A DNA stretch of 16,040 nt from an uncultured Candidatus Saccharibacteria bacterium (GTDB taxonomy: Bacteria; Patescibacteria; Saccharimonadia; Saccharimonadales; JACDBH01). The translations under genes were made by a program, and so were the position numbers. The notes under the pieces were generated by a model. That model had not been told where the DNA came from. It searched no databases and saw only the letters and a list, made by a program, of their open reading frames with translations. Of this stretch, positions 1-5,072 are shown in pieces. The stretch lies in the NCBI GenBank assembly GCA_946479835.1, contig CAMLHD010000017.1:1-16040 (forward strand). Direction: 5' to 3'. Positions within the stretch are counted from its first letter, which is position 1, and every line of letters starts with the position of its first letter.

Positions 1-170
1 GGTAGCTATGTGCGGAACAGATAAGCGCTGAAAGCATATTAAGCGCGAAACTGACTTCAAGATGAGGTTTCCCTATGAGATCCCAGAAAGACTATCTGGT
101 TGATAGGCGCAAGGTGGAAGCATGGCAACATGTGCAGCCAAAGCGTACTAATAGATCCATCGACTTTTTA
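1..170 (+). rRNA. rrl: 23S ribosomal RNA, 3' end (partial)
   Basis: The first 170 bases match the conserved end of bacterial 23S rRNA: the GGTAGCTATGT block at position 1, the 'gctgaaagcat' block near 27, 'acttcaagatgag' near 55 and 'aagcgtactaatagatc' near 140. The gene enters from the left and begins here downstream of the sarcin-ricin loop. The 3' end is placed at about 170 because 'cgactttttat' aligns with the usual 'gaggacttaacc' terminus; the exact processed end may differ by a few bases. It is followed by a 5S gene on the same strand, as in a normal rRNA operon. Confidence 0.95.
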
Positions 171-377
171 TGAACTCTTCTTAGCCAGTACGTTACAGGT
201 TAAGAAGAGTAAAGATTTGGTAATTGACTAGTTATTGTTGGTTAACCCCAACATACTTTGTTCGAACTTTAGTCAGCTTATTTAGCACCGATGTCTTGGA
301 CATCGAAAAAAGGTTCGTGAGGACCCACCGCCTGATTTTGTTTATATCAGTTTGCAAAGCGTCACTCATGACCTTCT
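171..377 (+). other. 23S-5S internal transcribed spacer, no tRNA
   Basis: About 207 nt separate the two rRNAs. No tRNA acceptor stem, TPsiC motif (GTTCGANNC with flanking stems) or CCA end is seen. Besides the hairpin at 174-210 there are two small stems: tgttgg/ccaaca (236-241 with 248-253), and cgatgtc/gacatcg (289-295 with 299-305), which has a three-base loop and is followed by AAAAAA. I see no convincing promoter for independent 5S transcription. Confidence 0.6.
174..210 (+). other. Perfect 10-bp hairpin just after 23S, probable rRNA processing structure
   Basis: The arm actcttctta (174-183) is the exact reverse complement of taagaagagt (201-210), with a 17-nt loop. It starts a few bases after the 23S end and has no T-run behind it, so it is not a terminator. 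A local double-stranded element here could be an RNase III or maturation site in the 23S-5S spacer. That role is inferred. Confidence 0.55.
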
Positions 378-493
378 TTCGGTGCCCATGGCGCGAGGGA
401 AACACCTGTTCCCATCCCGAACACAGAAGTTAAGCCTCGCAGCGGTTACCATACTTGGCCAATCAAAGCCTGGGAAAATAGCACGGTGCCGAA
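378..493 (+). rRNA. rrf: 5S ribosomal RNA
   Basis: The conserved 5S core 'cccatcccgaacacagaagttaag' lies at about 411-434. The terminal stem I is formed by ttcggtgcc (378-386) with ggtgccgaa (485-493), using two G-U pairs, which gives a molecule of about 116 nt, normal for 5S. It is transcribed in the same direction as the upstream 23S and is followed 10 nt later by an intrinsic terminator. Confidence 0.93.
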
Positions 494-502
494 TTATAGA
501 GA

Positions 503-530
503 AGAGCCCCTTAAAGGGGCTTTTTTCTTT
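503..530 (+). terminator. Intrinsic terminator of the rRNA operon
   Basis: agcccc (505-510) pairs with ggggct (516-521) around a ttaaa loop and is followed by a T-rich run to about 530. It comes right after 5S and ends the rRNA transcript. Confidence 0.85.
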
Positions 531-557
531 TGAGAAGTAAATTCGTGGTCGCAGGGT

Positions 558-791
558 CTAAGTGGAGCCAACCGTTATACTGAGGATGAGATAAATGAAC
601 AGGGGTAAGATAAACAAGCCTCCAAGGATAAGCAGAAGCCATAACAAGGGGTTCGGCTTGCGTGCCTGCTTCTTACGGACTATACCGACAACCGTCAATA
701 TAAGCATCAAAGGCAGGCCGATAATTATCAAGATGGCAACGAACGAATACCAGCCGGAGAGCCAGGGGCCCGCAAAGTATTCGGAAAGCAT
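558..791 (-). CDS. Small two-helix membrane protein, unknown function
   Basis: This 77-residue protein has two hydrophobic stretches, about residues 16-38 and 48-71. They are separated by a strongly basic loop (RKKQARK, about 39-45), so both termini should face out and the loop should be cytoplasmic by the positive-inside rule. I do not recognise a family. The reading frame ends in TAG at 558-560. There is no Shine-Dalgarno sequence before the ATG and no clear -10 box, so expression is less certain than for its neighbours. It is divergent from the GH16 gene across an 80-base gap. The clean hydrophobic/basic pattern argues that it is real rather than chance. Confidence 0.55.
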   Translation of the reverse strand: MLSEYFAGPWLSGWYSFVAILIIIGLPLMLILTVVGIVRKKQARKPNPLLWLLLILGGLFILPLFIYLILSITVGST

Positions 792-864
792 AAAGGGATA
801 TTAGCATATCGATCGGCTATACAACGCTTATAAAAGTTCGCATATACCGCTTGAGCTAAGAGTG

Positions 865-870
865 TAGAAT
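865..870 (+). promoter_or_regulatory. -10 box (TAGAAT) of the GH16 gene
   Basis: TAGAAT at 865-870 puts the expected transcription start at 877, the A of the second ATG (ATG-AGC-ATG). No good -35 is found at 17 nt. It implies a leaderless mRNA starting at 877. Confidence 0.5.
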
Positions 871-876
871 ATGAGC

Positions 877-1833
877 ATGAAAGCCTTGGCGCTGTATAAG
901 CGTTCGTTTGCAGTTCTGATTTGTATGCTGGCTTTTATATCTTTGTATCAAAGGTTTGGATATGCTCAAGCAACCCTGAGGTTCGTATCCGCCGAGGCCG
1001 AGGCCAGCACTCTTACAGGCAATGCCAGTGTGGGTGATGACGATCTGGCTGGCAGGGGAGCCTACCTGGGCTTTAATGCAGCTTCTCAAGGTCTCCCTGG
1101 CTGGGAACTGCTTTATGAGGATAACTTCGACGGTTCAACCCTCAATACTACTGTACTGGATCCGGCCAGCAAAAGGAGTTACTGGCAACCGTATAACAGT
1201 CCTGGACATGCCGGCAATGGCCTGCGTCGCCCCAGCGCTTTTACGGTAGAGAACGGCAACTTGGTTATTACTGCCAAATCTGTCTTGCAGCCTGATGGCA
1301 CCAAGAAGACAGTTTCCGGAGGTATGTCCAACGTAACCGACAGCATTTATGGACGCTTTGAAGCCAGGGTAAGGGTAGAAGCCGACCCGACCGGCACTAT
1401 GAGCGGTTTGGTGCTGACTTGGCCGGAAGCAGGCAATAACTGCTTGAACGGTGAGTTGGACTTCTTTGAAACCGGCCATGCTGCCAATACCCGTCAGCCG
1501 TTCTACAGCTATCTTCACTATCCTACGGCCGATCAGGTATGCACGCCGACGCCGCAAAGGCAATTCGTCCATAATTTCGATGGCACCCAATGGCACAAGG
1601 TCGTCATGGAATGGACCGCCTCATCGATTAATGTAAAAGTCTATAGCAGCCCGACCGGTGGTGCCGAGACGTTAATATCTGACAATACCTTAACAGAGGA
1701 CACGACAGATAAGATACCCGATGTCCTGCACCATATGACTATACAGTTGGACGCATTTAAGAGCGCGCCGTTGCCTGACAATGTGGTAGTCAAGCAATAT
1801 GTGGATTATGTCCGGCACTACAGGAAGCTTTAG
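877..1833 (+). CDS. Secreted GH16-family glycoside hydrolase (endo-beta-glucanase-like)
   Basis: This 318-residue enzyme should cleave beta-glucans outside the cell. An N-terminal signal sequence is visible: basic MKALALYKR, a hydrophobic core to about residue 22, then a likely cut near YAQA (about 29-32). The GH16 fold spans about residues 75-318. It includes NFDG, the strand YGRFEARVRV (about 158-167), the catalytic motif ELDFFE (193-198; nucleophile E193, assisting D195, acid/base E198, by GH16 rules) and the closing strand VDYVRHY. The ExDxxE form is the beta-bulge version seen in laminarinase-type members. Between signal and domain lies an AEAEAS...GNA stretch resembling the linker or carbohydrate-binding edge of other secreted CPR proteins. 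ATG 877 is preferred over ATG 871 because the -10 box predicts a start at 877. Substrate (laminarin, lichenan or another glucan) cannot be told from sequence. Confidence 0.88.
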   Translation: MKALALYKRSFAVLICMLAFISLYQRFGYAQATLRFVSAEAEASTLTGNASVGDDDLAGRGAYLGFNAASQGLPGWELLYEDNFDGSTLNTTVLDPASKRSYWQPYNSPGHAGNGLRRPSAFTVENGNLVITAKSVLQPDGTKKTVSGGMSNVTDSIYGRFEARVRVEADPTGTMSGLVLTWPEAGNNCLNGELDFFETGHAANTRQPFYSYLHYPTADQVCTPTPQRQFVHNFDGTQWHKVVMEWTASSINVKVYSSPTGGAETLISDNTLTEDTTDKIPDVLHHMTIQLDAFKSAPLPDNVVVKQYVDYVRHYRKL

Positions 1834-1845
1834 GCCGGGATAAGA

Positions 1846-1851
1846 TATAAT
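1846..1851 (+). promoter_or_regulatory. -10 box (TATAAT) of the Nudix gene
   Basis: A perfect TATAAT at 1846-1851 lies 12 bases after the GH16 stop. The expected transcription start is about 1858, two bases before ATG 1860. The -35 region is weak. Confidence 0.6.
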
Positions 1852-1859
1852 TGCAGGTA

Positions 1860-2375
1860 ATGAGAAAGTACTGTCATCTGTGCGGGGACGAGTATGTCAG
1901 CGGCAAGTCCCAGCCCTGGCAATGCAAGGGCTGCGGCAATCTGTCGTTCGAGAATCCAAGCCCTACGACCGACCTTTTGCTTTTTAATGACAAAGGCGAG
2001 GCTCTGTTGGCCAAAAGAGCGATCGATCCGCAAAAAGGCAAATATGATTTCCCGGGTGGATTCGTAGAAGTGGGAGAGACTTTTGAGGCTGCCATGATGC
2101 GCGAAGCTTTCGAAGAACTAGGCCTTACCAGCAAGGAGTACAGCAAGCCTATATTCGTAAGCAGCCAGGCTTCGGTCTATGAGTACAGCAAAGAATTGCA
2201 CCCGGTTTTGGGAGTTACTTTTGCGGCCAAGCTTCTGACCGGCCGCGCCATTACTCCTAAAGATGACGTAGAGGCAGTGAAGTTCGTGGCCCTAAAAGAC
2301 ATAGAAAAGGTGGAGTTTGCAGACCGTAATCTCATTCCAGTGGTCATAAAAGCCCATAGCCTACTGTTTAGCTAA
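1860..2375 (+). CDS. Nudix hydrolase with N-terminal zinc ribbon
   Basis: This 171-residue protein should hydrolyse a nucleoside diphosphate linked to another moiety (X). An N-terminal zinc ribbon is formed by C5/C8 and C22/C25, an arrangement like that of NudC-type NADH pyrophosphatases. The Nudix box fits Gx5Ex7REUxEExGU: G67, E73, R81-E82, E85-E86 and G88, supplying the metal-binding glutamates. The length is shorter than NudC (about 250) because the NudC N-terminal domain is absent, so NADH specificity is not established. ATG 1860 is chosen rather than TTG 1851 because TTG overlaps the last base of the TATAAT box and would lie upstream of the predicted transcript start. It sits 26 bases after the GH16 gene but has its own -10 box. 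Confidence 0.88.
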   Translation: MRKYCHLCGDEYVSGKSQPWQCKGCGNLSFENPSPTTDLLLFNDKGEALLAKRAIDPQKGKYDFPGGFVEVGETFEAAMMREAFEELGLTSKEYSKPIFVSSQASVYEYSKELHPVLGVTFAAKLLTGRAITPKDDVEAVKFVALKDIEKVEFADRNLIPVVIKAHSLLFS

Positions 2376-2490
2376 TGCTTTGCTTACAGCCCTCCTGGGG
2401 CCTCTAAAGAGCTCACAGGGCGTATTCTTCGTAACCTAGCTTACAGAAGTTTTATGAGATTCCTGACACAGTAAAGCTACGGGGTCTAAT

Positions 2491-3003
2491 ATGAGCTTCG
2501 GGGGCATCAGTTGCGAAGGGTGTGACGGCCGGTGCGAGCCTATATTTGATGCGTACGTAGAAGGGGTGTCGCTCGAAACTATGCTGGCCGACGATCCCAA
2601 TATGCAGCTTGCTCAAATAACGGCGGATATCGATGCTACTACCGATGAAGCATCTGTGCGCCTGGAACAAAGTCCGTTAATCACAATGGCTCTTAATCTG
2701 TCAGAGCGGTTGGACGCAACAGGATGTACCCTTGATCAATATGGCAGGCTCGCAAGGACCATTATCGTAGAGGCTCAGAGGAATATTGCGAATTCTCTGT
2801 ACGAAGAGATGCAGCAAACCCCCACACCAGTGATTCTAAGCCCATGGCCGCCCCCGGAAGTGCCTTTTAGTGACCGGAGGGGACAGATTGAGTTTGAAAG
2901 GAGCCGTTACATAATAGGCCGCGGCTGGAATCCGAATCATCTGCGCCGCAAGCAGCGTCTTGAGATTTGGGAGTACTTAGGCAAACTGGGACTGGCAGAG
3001 TAG
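2491..3003 (+). CDS. Unrecognised 170-residue protein with N-terminal CxxCxxxC motif
   Basis: I do not recognise a family. The N-terminus carries C8, C11 and C15 (CEGCDGRC), a spacing that could bind a metal, but no second cysteine pair follows (only C78). The middle (about 30-115) is acidic and probably helical. A proline-rich hinge (about 119-134) leads into a basic C-terminal segment (about 135-170) rich in Arg, Trp and Tyr. There is no signal peptide or membrane helix, so it is probably cytoplasmic. The ATG follows TCTAAT directly and no Shine-Dalgarno is seen, so the start is uncertain. It stands alone between the Nudix gene (115-base gap) and the KGG promoter. Confidence 0.6.
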   Translation: MSFGGISCEGCDGRCEPIFDAYVEGVSLETMLADDPNMQLAQITADIDATTDEASVRLEQSPLITMALNLSERLDATGCTLDQYGRLARTIIVEAQRNIANSLYEEMQQTPTPVILSPWPPPEVPFSDRRGQIEFERSRYIIGRGWNPNHLRRKQRLEIWEYLGKLGLAE

Positions 3004-3039
3004 GGTTTCGGCAACGGATAGCGGTTAAGACAATTAGTA

Positions 3040-3068
3040 TTGACGGAAGCTTAAGCTTGTGATATCAT
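3040..3068 (+). promoter_or_regulatory. Strong promoter of the KGG gene (TTGACG-17-TATCAT, extended -10)
   Basis: -35 TTGACG (3040-3045), a 17-nt spacer and -10 TATCAT (3063-3068), preceded by TGA (extended -10). The expected start is about 3075, giving a leader of about 98 nt. Confidence 0.75.
3047..3058. repeat. 12-bp perfect palindrome in the promoter spacer, possible operator
   Basis: aagcttaagctt is a perfect palindrome lying wholly between the -35 and -10 boxes of the KGG promoter. This is a classic position for a dimeric repressor or a MerR-like activator; no regulator is identified. Confidence 0.5.
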
Positions 3069-3095
3069 AAGCGTATTCAATAGGGAATAACAGAG

Positions 3096-3128
3096 GGTTC
3101 CGACCTGTTTTTGGTCGGGACCTTTTTT
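3096..3128 (+). terminator. Intrinsic terminator inside the KGG leader (attenuator candidate)
   Basis: ggttccgacc (3096-3105) pairs with ggtcgggacc (3113-3122) over 10 bp with one G-U, and TTTTTT follows at 3123-3128. It begins about 20 nt after the predicted transcript start and ends 44 bases before the ATG. No other promoter is seen between it and the gene, so expression should need read-through, or a short RNA of about 54 nt is released. Confidence 0.75.
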
Positions 3129-3172
3129 ATATCTCTAGCGAGCGACGGCAAACTAAAGAAGGAGTTAGTCAC

Positions 3173-3370
3173 ATGGCAGGAACAAAAACTGGCGGTCAGG
3201 CCGCTGCTGCAACCAACAAATCTAAGTACGGCGCAGATTTCTACGCTCGTATCGGCGCTATCGGCGGCAAGAAAGGCACCACTGGTGGCTTTGCTGCTAA
3301 TCGCGAATTGGCCCGCATCGCCGGCGCCAAGGGCGGCCGCATTTCCCGGCGCACCAAGAAGACTGTTTAA
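3173..3370 (+). CDS. Small basic KGG-repeat protein (stress-protein-like)
   Basis: This 65-residue, Gly/Lys/Arg/Ala-rich protein has two related segments, IGAIGGKKG (27-35) and IAGAKGGRI (49-57), followed by a basic tail RRTKK. The spacing resembles the KGG repeat of the stress-induced acidophilic-repeat family (GsiB/YciG-like), proteins of unclear mechanism linked to general stress. High charge and low hydrophobicity suggest a soluble, partly disordered protein that might bind nucleic acid (inference). GAAGGAG at 3158-3164 is a strong ribosome binding site. The gene shares a transcript with the downstream membrane protein and is controlled by the spacer palindrome and leader terminator listed separately. 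Confidence 0.75.
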   Translation: MAGTKTGGQAAAATNKSKYGADFYARIGAIGGKKGTTGGFAANRELARIAGAKGGRISRRTKKTV

Positions 3371-3398
3371 GTCTTTAGTTTAAGGAGTGGGAGGATTT

Positions 3399-3629
3399 AT
3401 GAATCCGTTTCAGGCATCTAAACAAGTACGCTGGCTGCAATTTGCAGACGTCATAGCGATCTTGGCTTTAGGCATGGCTATGGGAATTGGGCTGACTCAG
3501 GTTTTTTCTAACTATGAGGTCACCGAAACCACTAAAGTCATCCGCCGGGCACCGGCCACTAAAGTACCGGCTGAAGATTCCGGAAAAGTCCAGGCTCCTC
3601 AGCAATCAATCAGGATTGAAGAAATCTAA
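3399..3629 (+). CDS. Single-helix membrane protein, unknown function
   Basis: This 76-residue protein has one hydrophobic helix at about residues 16-35, preceded by a basic segment (KQVR). A hydrophilic tail of about 40 residues follows, with mixed charges and Pro/Gln content (about 37-76), probably disordered. The charge pattern suggests the N-terminus is inside and the tail outside. I do not recognise a family. ATG 3399 is chosen over GTG 3387 because GGGAGG (3389-3394) is placed as its ribosome binding site. It starts 28 bases after the KGG gene on the same transcript and ends just before a strong terminator, so the two proteins are produced together. Confidence 0.72.
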   Translation: MNPFQASKQVRWLQFADVIAILALGMAMGIGLTQVFSNYEVTETTKVIRRAPATKVPAEDSGKVQAPQQSIRIEEI

Positions 3630-3645
3630 ATAACTGGTTGCTCTC

Positions 3646-3675
3646 GAAAACACCCCTGATCAGGGGTGTTTTTAT
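3646..3675. terminator. Bidirectional intrinsic terminator
   Basis: aacacccctga / tcaggggtgtt (3649-3670) forms a perfect 11-bp stem with almost no loop. A T-run follows on the plus strand (3669-3673) and A's precede it, so it also works on the minus strand. It serves both the KGG/membrane-protein transcript and the convergent ROK/HEXXH operon, whose last stop codon lies in its edge. Confidence 0.85.
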
Positions 3676-4136
3676 TTGGCACCGGCCAAGCGCCGGTAGG
3701 GGCGGCAAAAGCGCGAACTGCTAACATGCCAAGTAGCCTGGCAATTAAAGCACTGGTAAGTCTTAGGGTCTTTCTGGATGCTGACCGTACCGCAAGTAGG
3801 GCAGGTGGAACGGCGGTGGAGCCAGTCGCGGTAGGTGTCCAAGCAGTCCTGGATATGCTCCGGATCTATCCTGAAGCCGTAGCGCTTGGCCAAGCCTTTG
3901 GCATAATGCCAAGCCTCGACCTCTAACTGCATCAGCTCGAAATCACTTTTGTAATCTGTGTGCTTCAGGATGCCGTGCGAAACTTCGTGCAACAGGGACC
4001 AACGGGCTATGGACGGCTGGGTGGAGCCTTGGGAATAGGTAACGCTATTGTCCTTAGGTGACCAGTAAAAGGCATCGCCCTGAACAAACTTGATATCCGG
4101 AAAATCGGTCCGAAGCTTATTAAGCAAGGTGTCCAT
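3672..4136 (-). CDS. HEXXH putative metalloprotease (M78/ImmA-IrrE-like) with C-terminal zinc ribbon
   Basis: This 154-residue protein carries HEVSH (50-54) within a helix, and a second acidic helix LEVEAWHYA (71-79) in which E72 or E74 could be the third zinc ligand. This is the HEXXH + E arrangement of M78-type peptidases. The C-terminal third holds a zinc ribbon, C112/C115 and C129/C132, and ends in a basic tail (RPYRR). No signal peptide or membrane helix is seen, so it should act in the cytoplasm; the ribbon may recognise a substrate or nucleic acid. Its ATG lies inside the end of the upstream ROK gene (17-base overlap), preceded by AAGGG, so the two are translationally coupled. The family call is by motif, and protease activity is unproven. 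Confidence 0.65.
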   Translation of the reverse strand: MDTLLNKLRTDFPDIKFVQGDAFYWSPKDNSVTYSQGSTQPSIARWSLLHEVSHGILKHTDYKSDFELMQLEVEAWHYAKGLAKRYGFRIDPEHIQDCLDTYRDWLHRRSTCPTCGTVSIQKDPKTYQCFNCQATWHVSSSRFCRPYRRLAGAK

Positions 4137-4935
4137 GGTCCCTTATATTTTCGTAACACCCATAGATTACTGCTTCTTCAGCGCGCTTGGCTCCGACGAC
4201 CGGCGGGATTGGCACCATCGGACTCTCGTATCTCTTAAGTTCCTGCTTGAGCGGCTTCTCAAACTTCTTGAAATGACTGCCGACACCGCCGCCGATTATG
4301 ACGATGTCAGGCTGGGTATTGGCGATGACATCGATCAAGCCTATGGCGATGTCCCGGCTGATCAATGTCCAGATGGCGGGGTCGCTGATATCATTGGCCC
4401 GCTTGCCGAACCGGCGGACTATAGCCTTGCCGCTGGCAAAGGTTTCCCAGGGCACCAGTTTGCCTTCACGCTCGAACATCATATGACCGGCCTCCGAATC
4501 CTGCAGATCGGGATCTATCCGGTCATTGACGATCAAGGCGCTGCCGATACCGGTGCTGATAGTCAGGTACAGCGTCTTATGGCGCGGCGGGTCCAGCAAA
4601 CGGGCTTCAGACAGGCCAGCCAGCTTGGTATCGTTATCTATTAGGGTGTCGCACTTGGTGATATCGGCCACATCTTCCTTGATAGGCACGTTCTTCCAGG
4701 GCAGGTTGCCGAAGACTTCTACTACCCCTGTCTCATGATCGATTCTGCCGGGCGCGGCGACGCAGCAGGCCCGCCACTTACCCGTTGTAAGTTTGTCAAT
4801 ATTGTCAGCCAGCTCGCGCTTGAATTCCTTATAATCCTTAGGGGTAGGGAATTTGACGGACTTATCGAGCTTGCCGTTTTTGTCGAACCGGCAGATTAGT
4901 GTTTTTGTGCCGCCGATATCAATCGCTAAATACAT
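4120..4935 (-). CDS. ROK-family sugar kinase (glucokinase-like)
   Basis: This 271-residue protein of the actin/hexokinase fold probably phosphorylates a hexose or amino sugar with ATP. The phosphate-1 loop DIGGTKT is at 6-12, the catalytic aspartate in DNDTKLAG is D102, TGIGSALI (128-135) is the phosphate-2 loop, EAGH (148-151) matches the substrate-binding ExGH motif, and IVIIGGGVG (211-219) is the adenosine motif. The cysteine cluster CxCGxxGCxE that binds zinc in most ROK proteins is absent after EAGH, so this is a zinc-free variant and the length is slightly short. It has its own promoter with almost no leader and is followed by the overlapping HEXXH gene. Glucose as substrate is a guess. 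Confidence 0.83.
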   Translation of the reverse strand: MYLAIDIGGTKTLICRFDKNGKLDKSVKFPTPKDYKEFKRELADNIDKLTTGKWRACCVAAPGRIDHETGVVEVFGNLPWKNVPIKEDVADITKCDTLIDNDTKLAGLSEARLLDPPRHKTLYLTISTGIGSALIVNDRIDPDLQDSEAGHMMFEREGKLVPWETFASGKAIVRRFGKRANDISDPAIWTLISRDIAIGLIDVIANTQPDIVIIGGGVGSHFKKFEKPLKQELKRYESPMVPIPPVVGAKRAEEAVIYGCYENIRDHGHLA

Positions 4936-4942
4936 GTTATTT

Positions 4943-4972
4943 ATCGTAACAAGCCATGGCGGCTTGAAACAA
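4943..4972 (-). promoter_or_regulatory. Promoter of the ROK operon, spacer holds an inverted repeat
   Basis: On the minus strand: -35 TTGTTT (4972-4967), 18-nt spacer, -10 TACGAT (4948-4943). The expected start is at about 4936, one base before the ATG. The spacer is filled by caagcc-N5-ggcttg (4950-4966), a candidate operator. The -10 box is weak (4 of 6). Confidence 0.45.
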
Positions 4973-4976
4973 CTCC

Positions 4977-5005
4977 TTGCTTACAGATACGATAAGAGGT
5001 ATAAT
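4977..5005 (+). promoter_or_regulatory. Promoter of rpsA (TTGCTT-17-TATAAT)
   Basis: -35 TTGCTT (4977-4982), 17-nt spacer, perfect -10 TATAAT (5000-5005). The expected start is about 5012, giving a leader of about 61 nt. It lies back to back with the ROK promoter. Confidence 0.8.
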
Positions 5006-5029
5006 TTATCCAGAAGTTGAACGGAGAAA

Positions 5030-5043
5030 CAACCTACGGGTTG
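5030..5043 (+). other. Leader hairpin of rpsA with C(UACG)G tetraloop
   Basis: caacc (5030-5034) pairs with ggttg (5039-5043) around UACG closed by C-G, an unusually stable UNCG-type tetraloop. It lies between the transcript start and the Shine-Dalgarno (AAAGGAGG, 5055-5062). Confidence 0.5.
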
Positions 5044-5072
5044 CCGCAGCTCTTAAAGGAGGCATGTAAAAC

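Noticed and set aside
224..252. Promoter for separate 5S transcription (TTGACT at 224-229)
   Set aside because: No -10-like hexamer occurs at 16-18 nt spacing.
289..310. Hairpin cgatgtc/gacatcg with A-run as a terminator
   Set aside because: The run after the stem is A, not T, on the plus strand, and on the minus strand the T's come before the stem. It is spacer structure only.
224..540. Short open frames across the spacer and 5S gene
   Set aside because: They lie over structural RNA and are not coding.
1135..1596. 153-codon open frame antisense to the GH16 gene
   Set aside because: Composition and lack of any signal point to a shadow of the GH16 frame.
1851..1859. TTG start for the Nudix gene
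   Set aside because: It overlaps the -10 box and would lie before the predicted transcript start; ATG 1860 fits better.
2376..2490. Terminator after the Nudix gene
   Set aside because: gccct/agggc and ctct/agag can pair but the stems are short and no T-run follows; I could not support it.
4090..4644. 184-codon open frame on the plus strand over the ROK gene
   Set aside because: Opposite-strand shadow of a gene with all ROK motifs; no promoter or Shine-Dalgarno.
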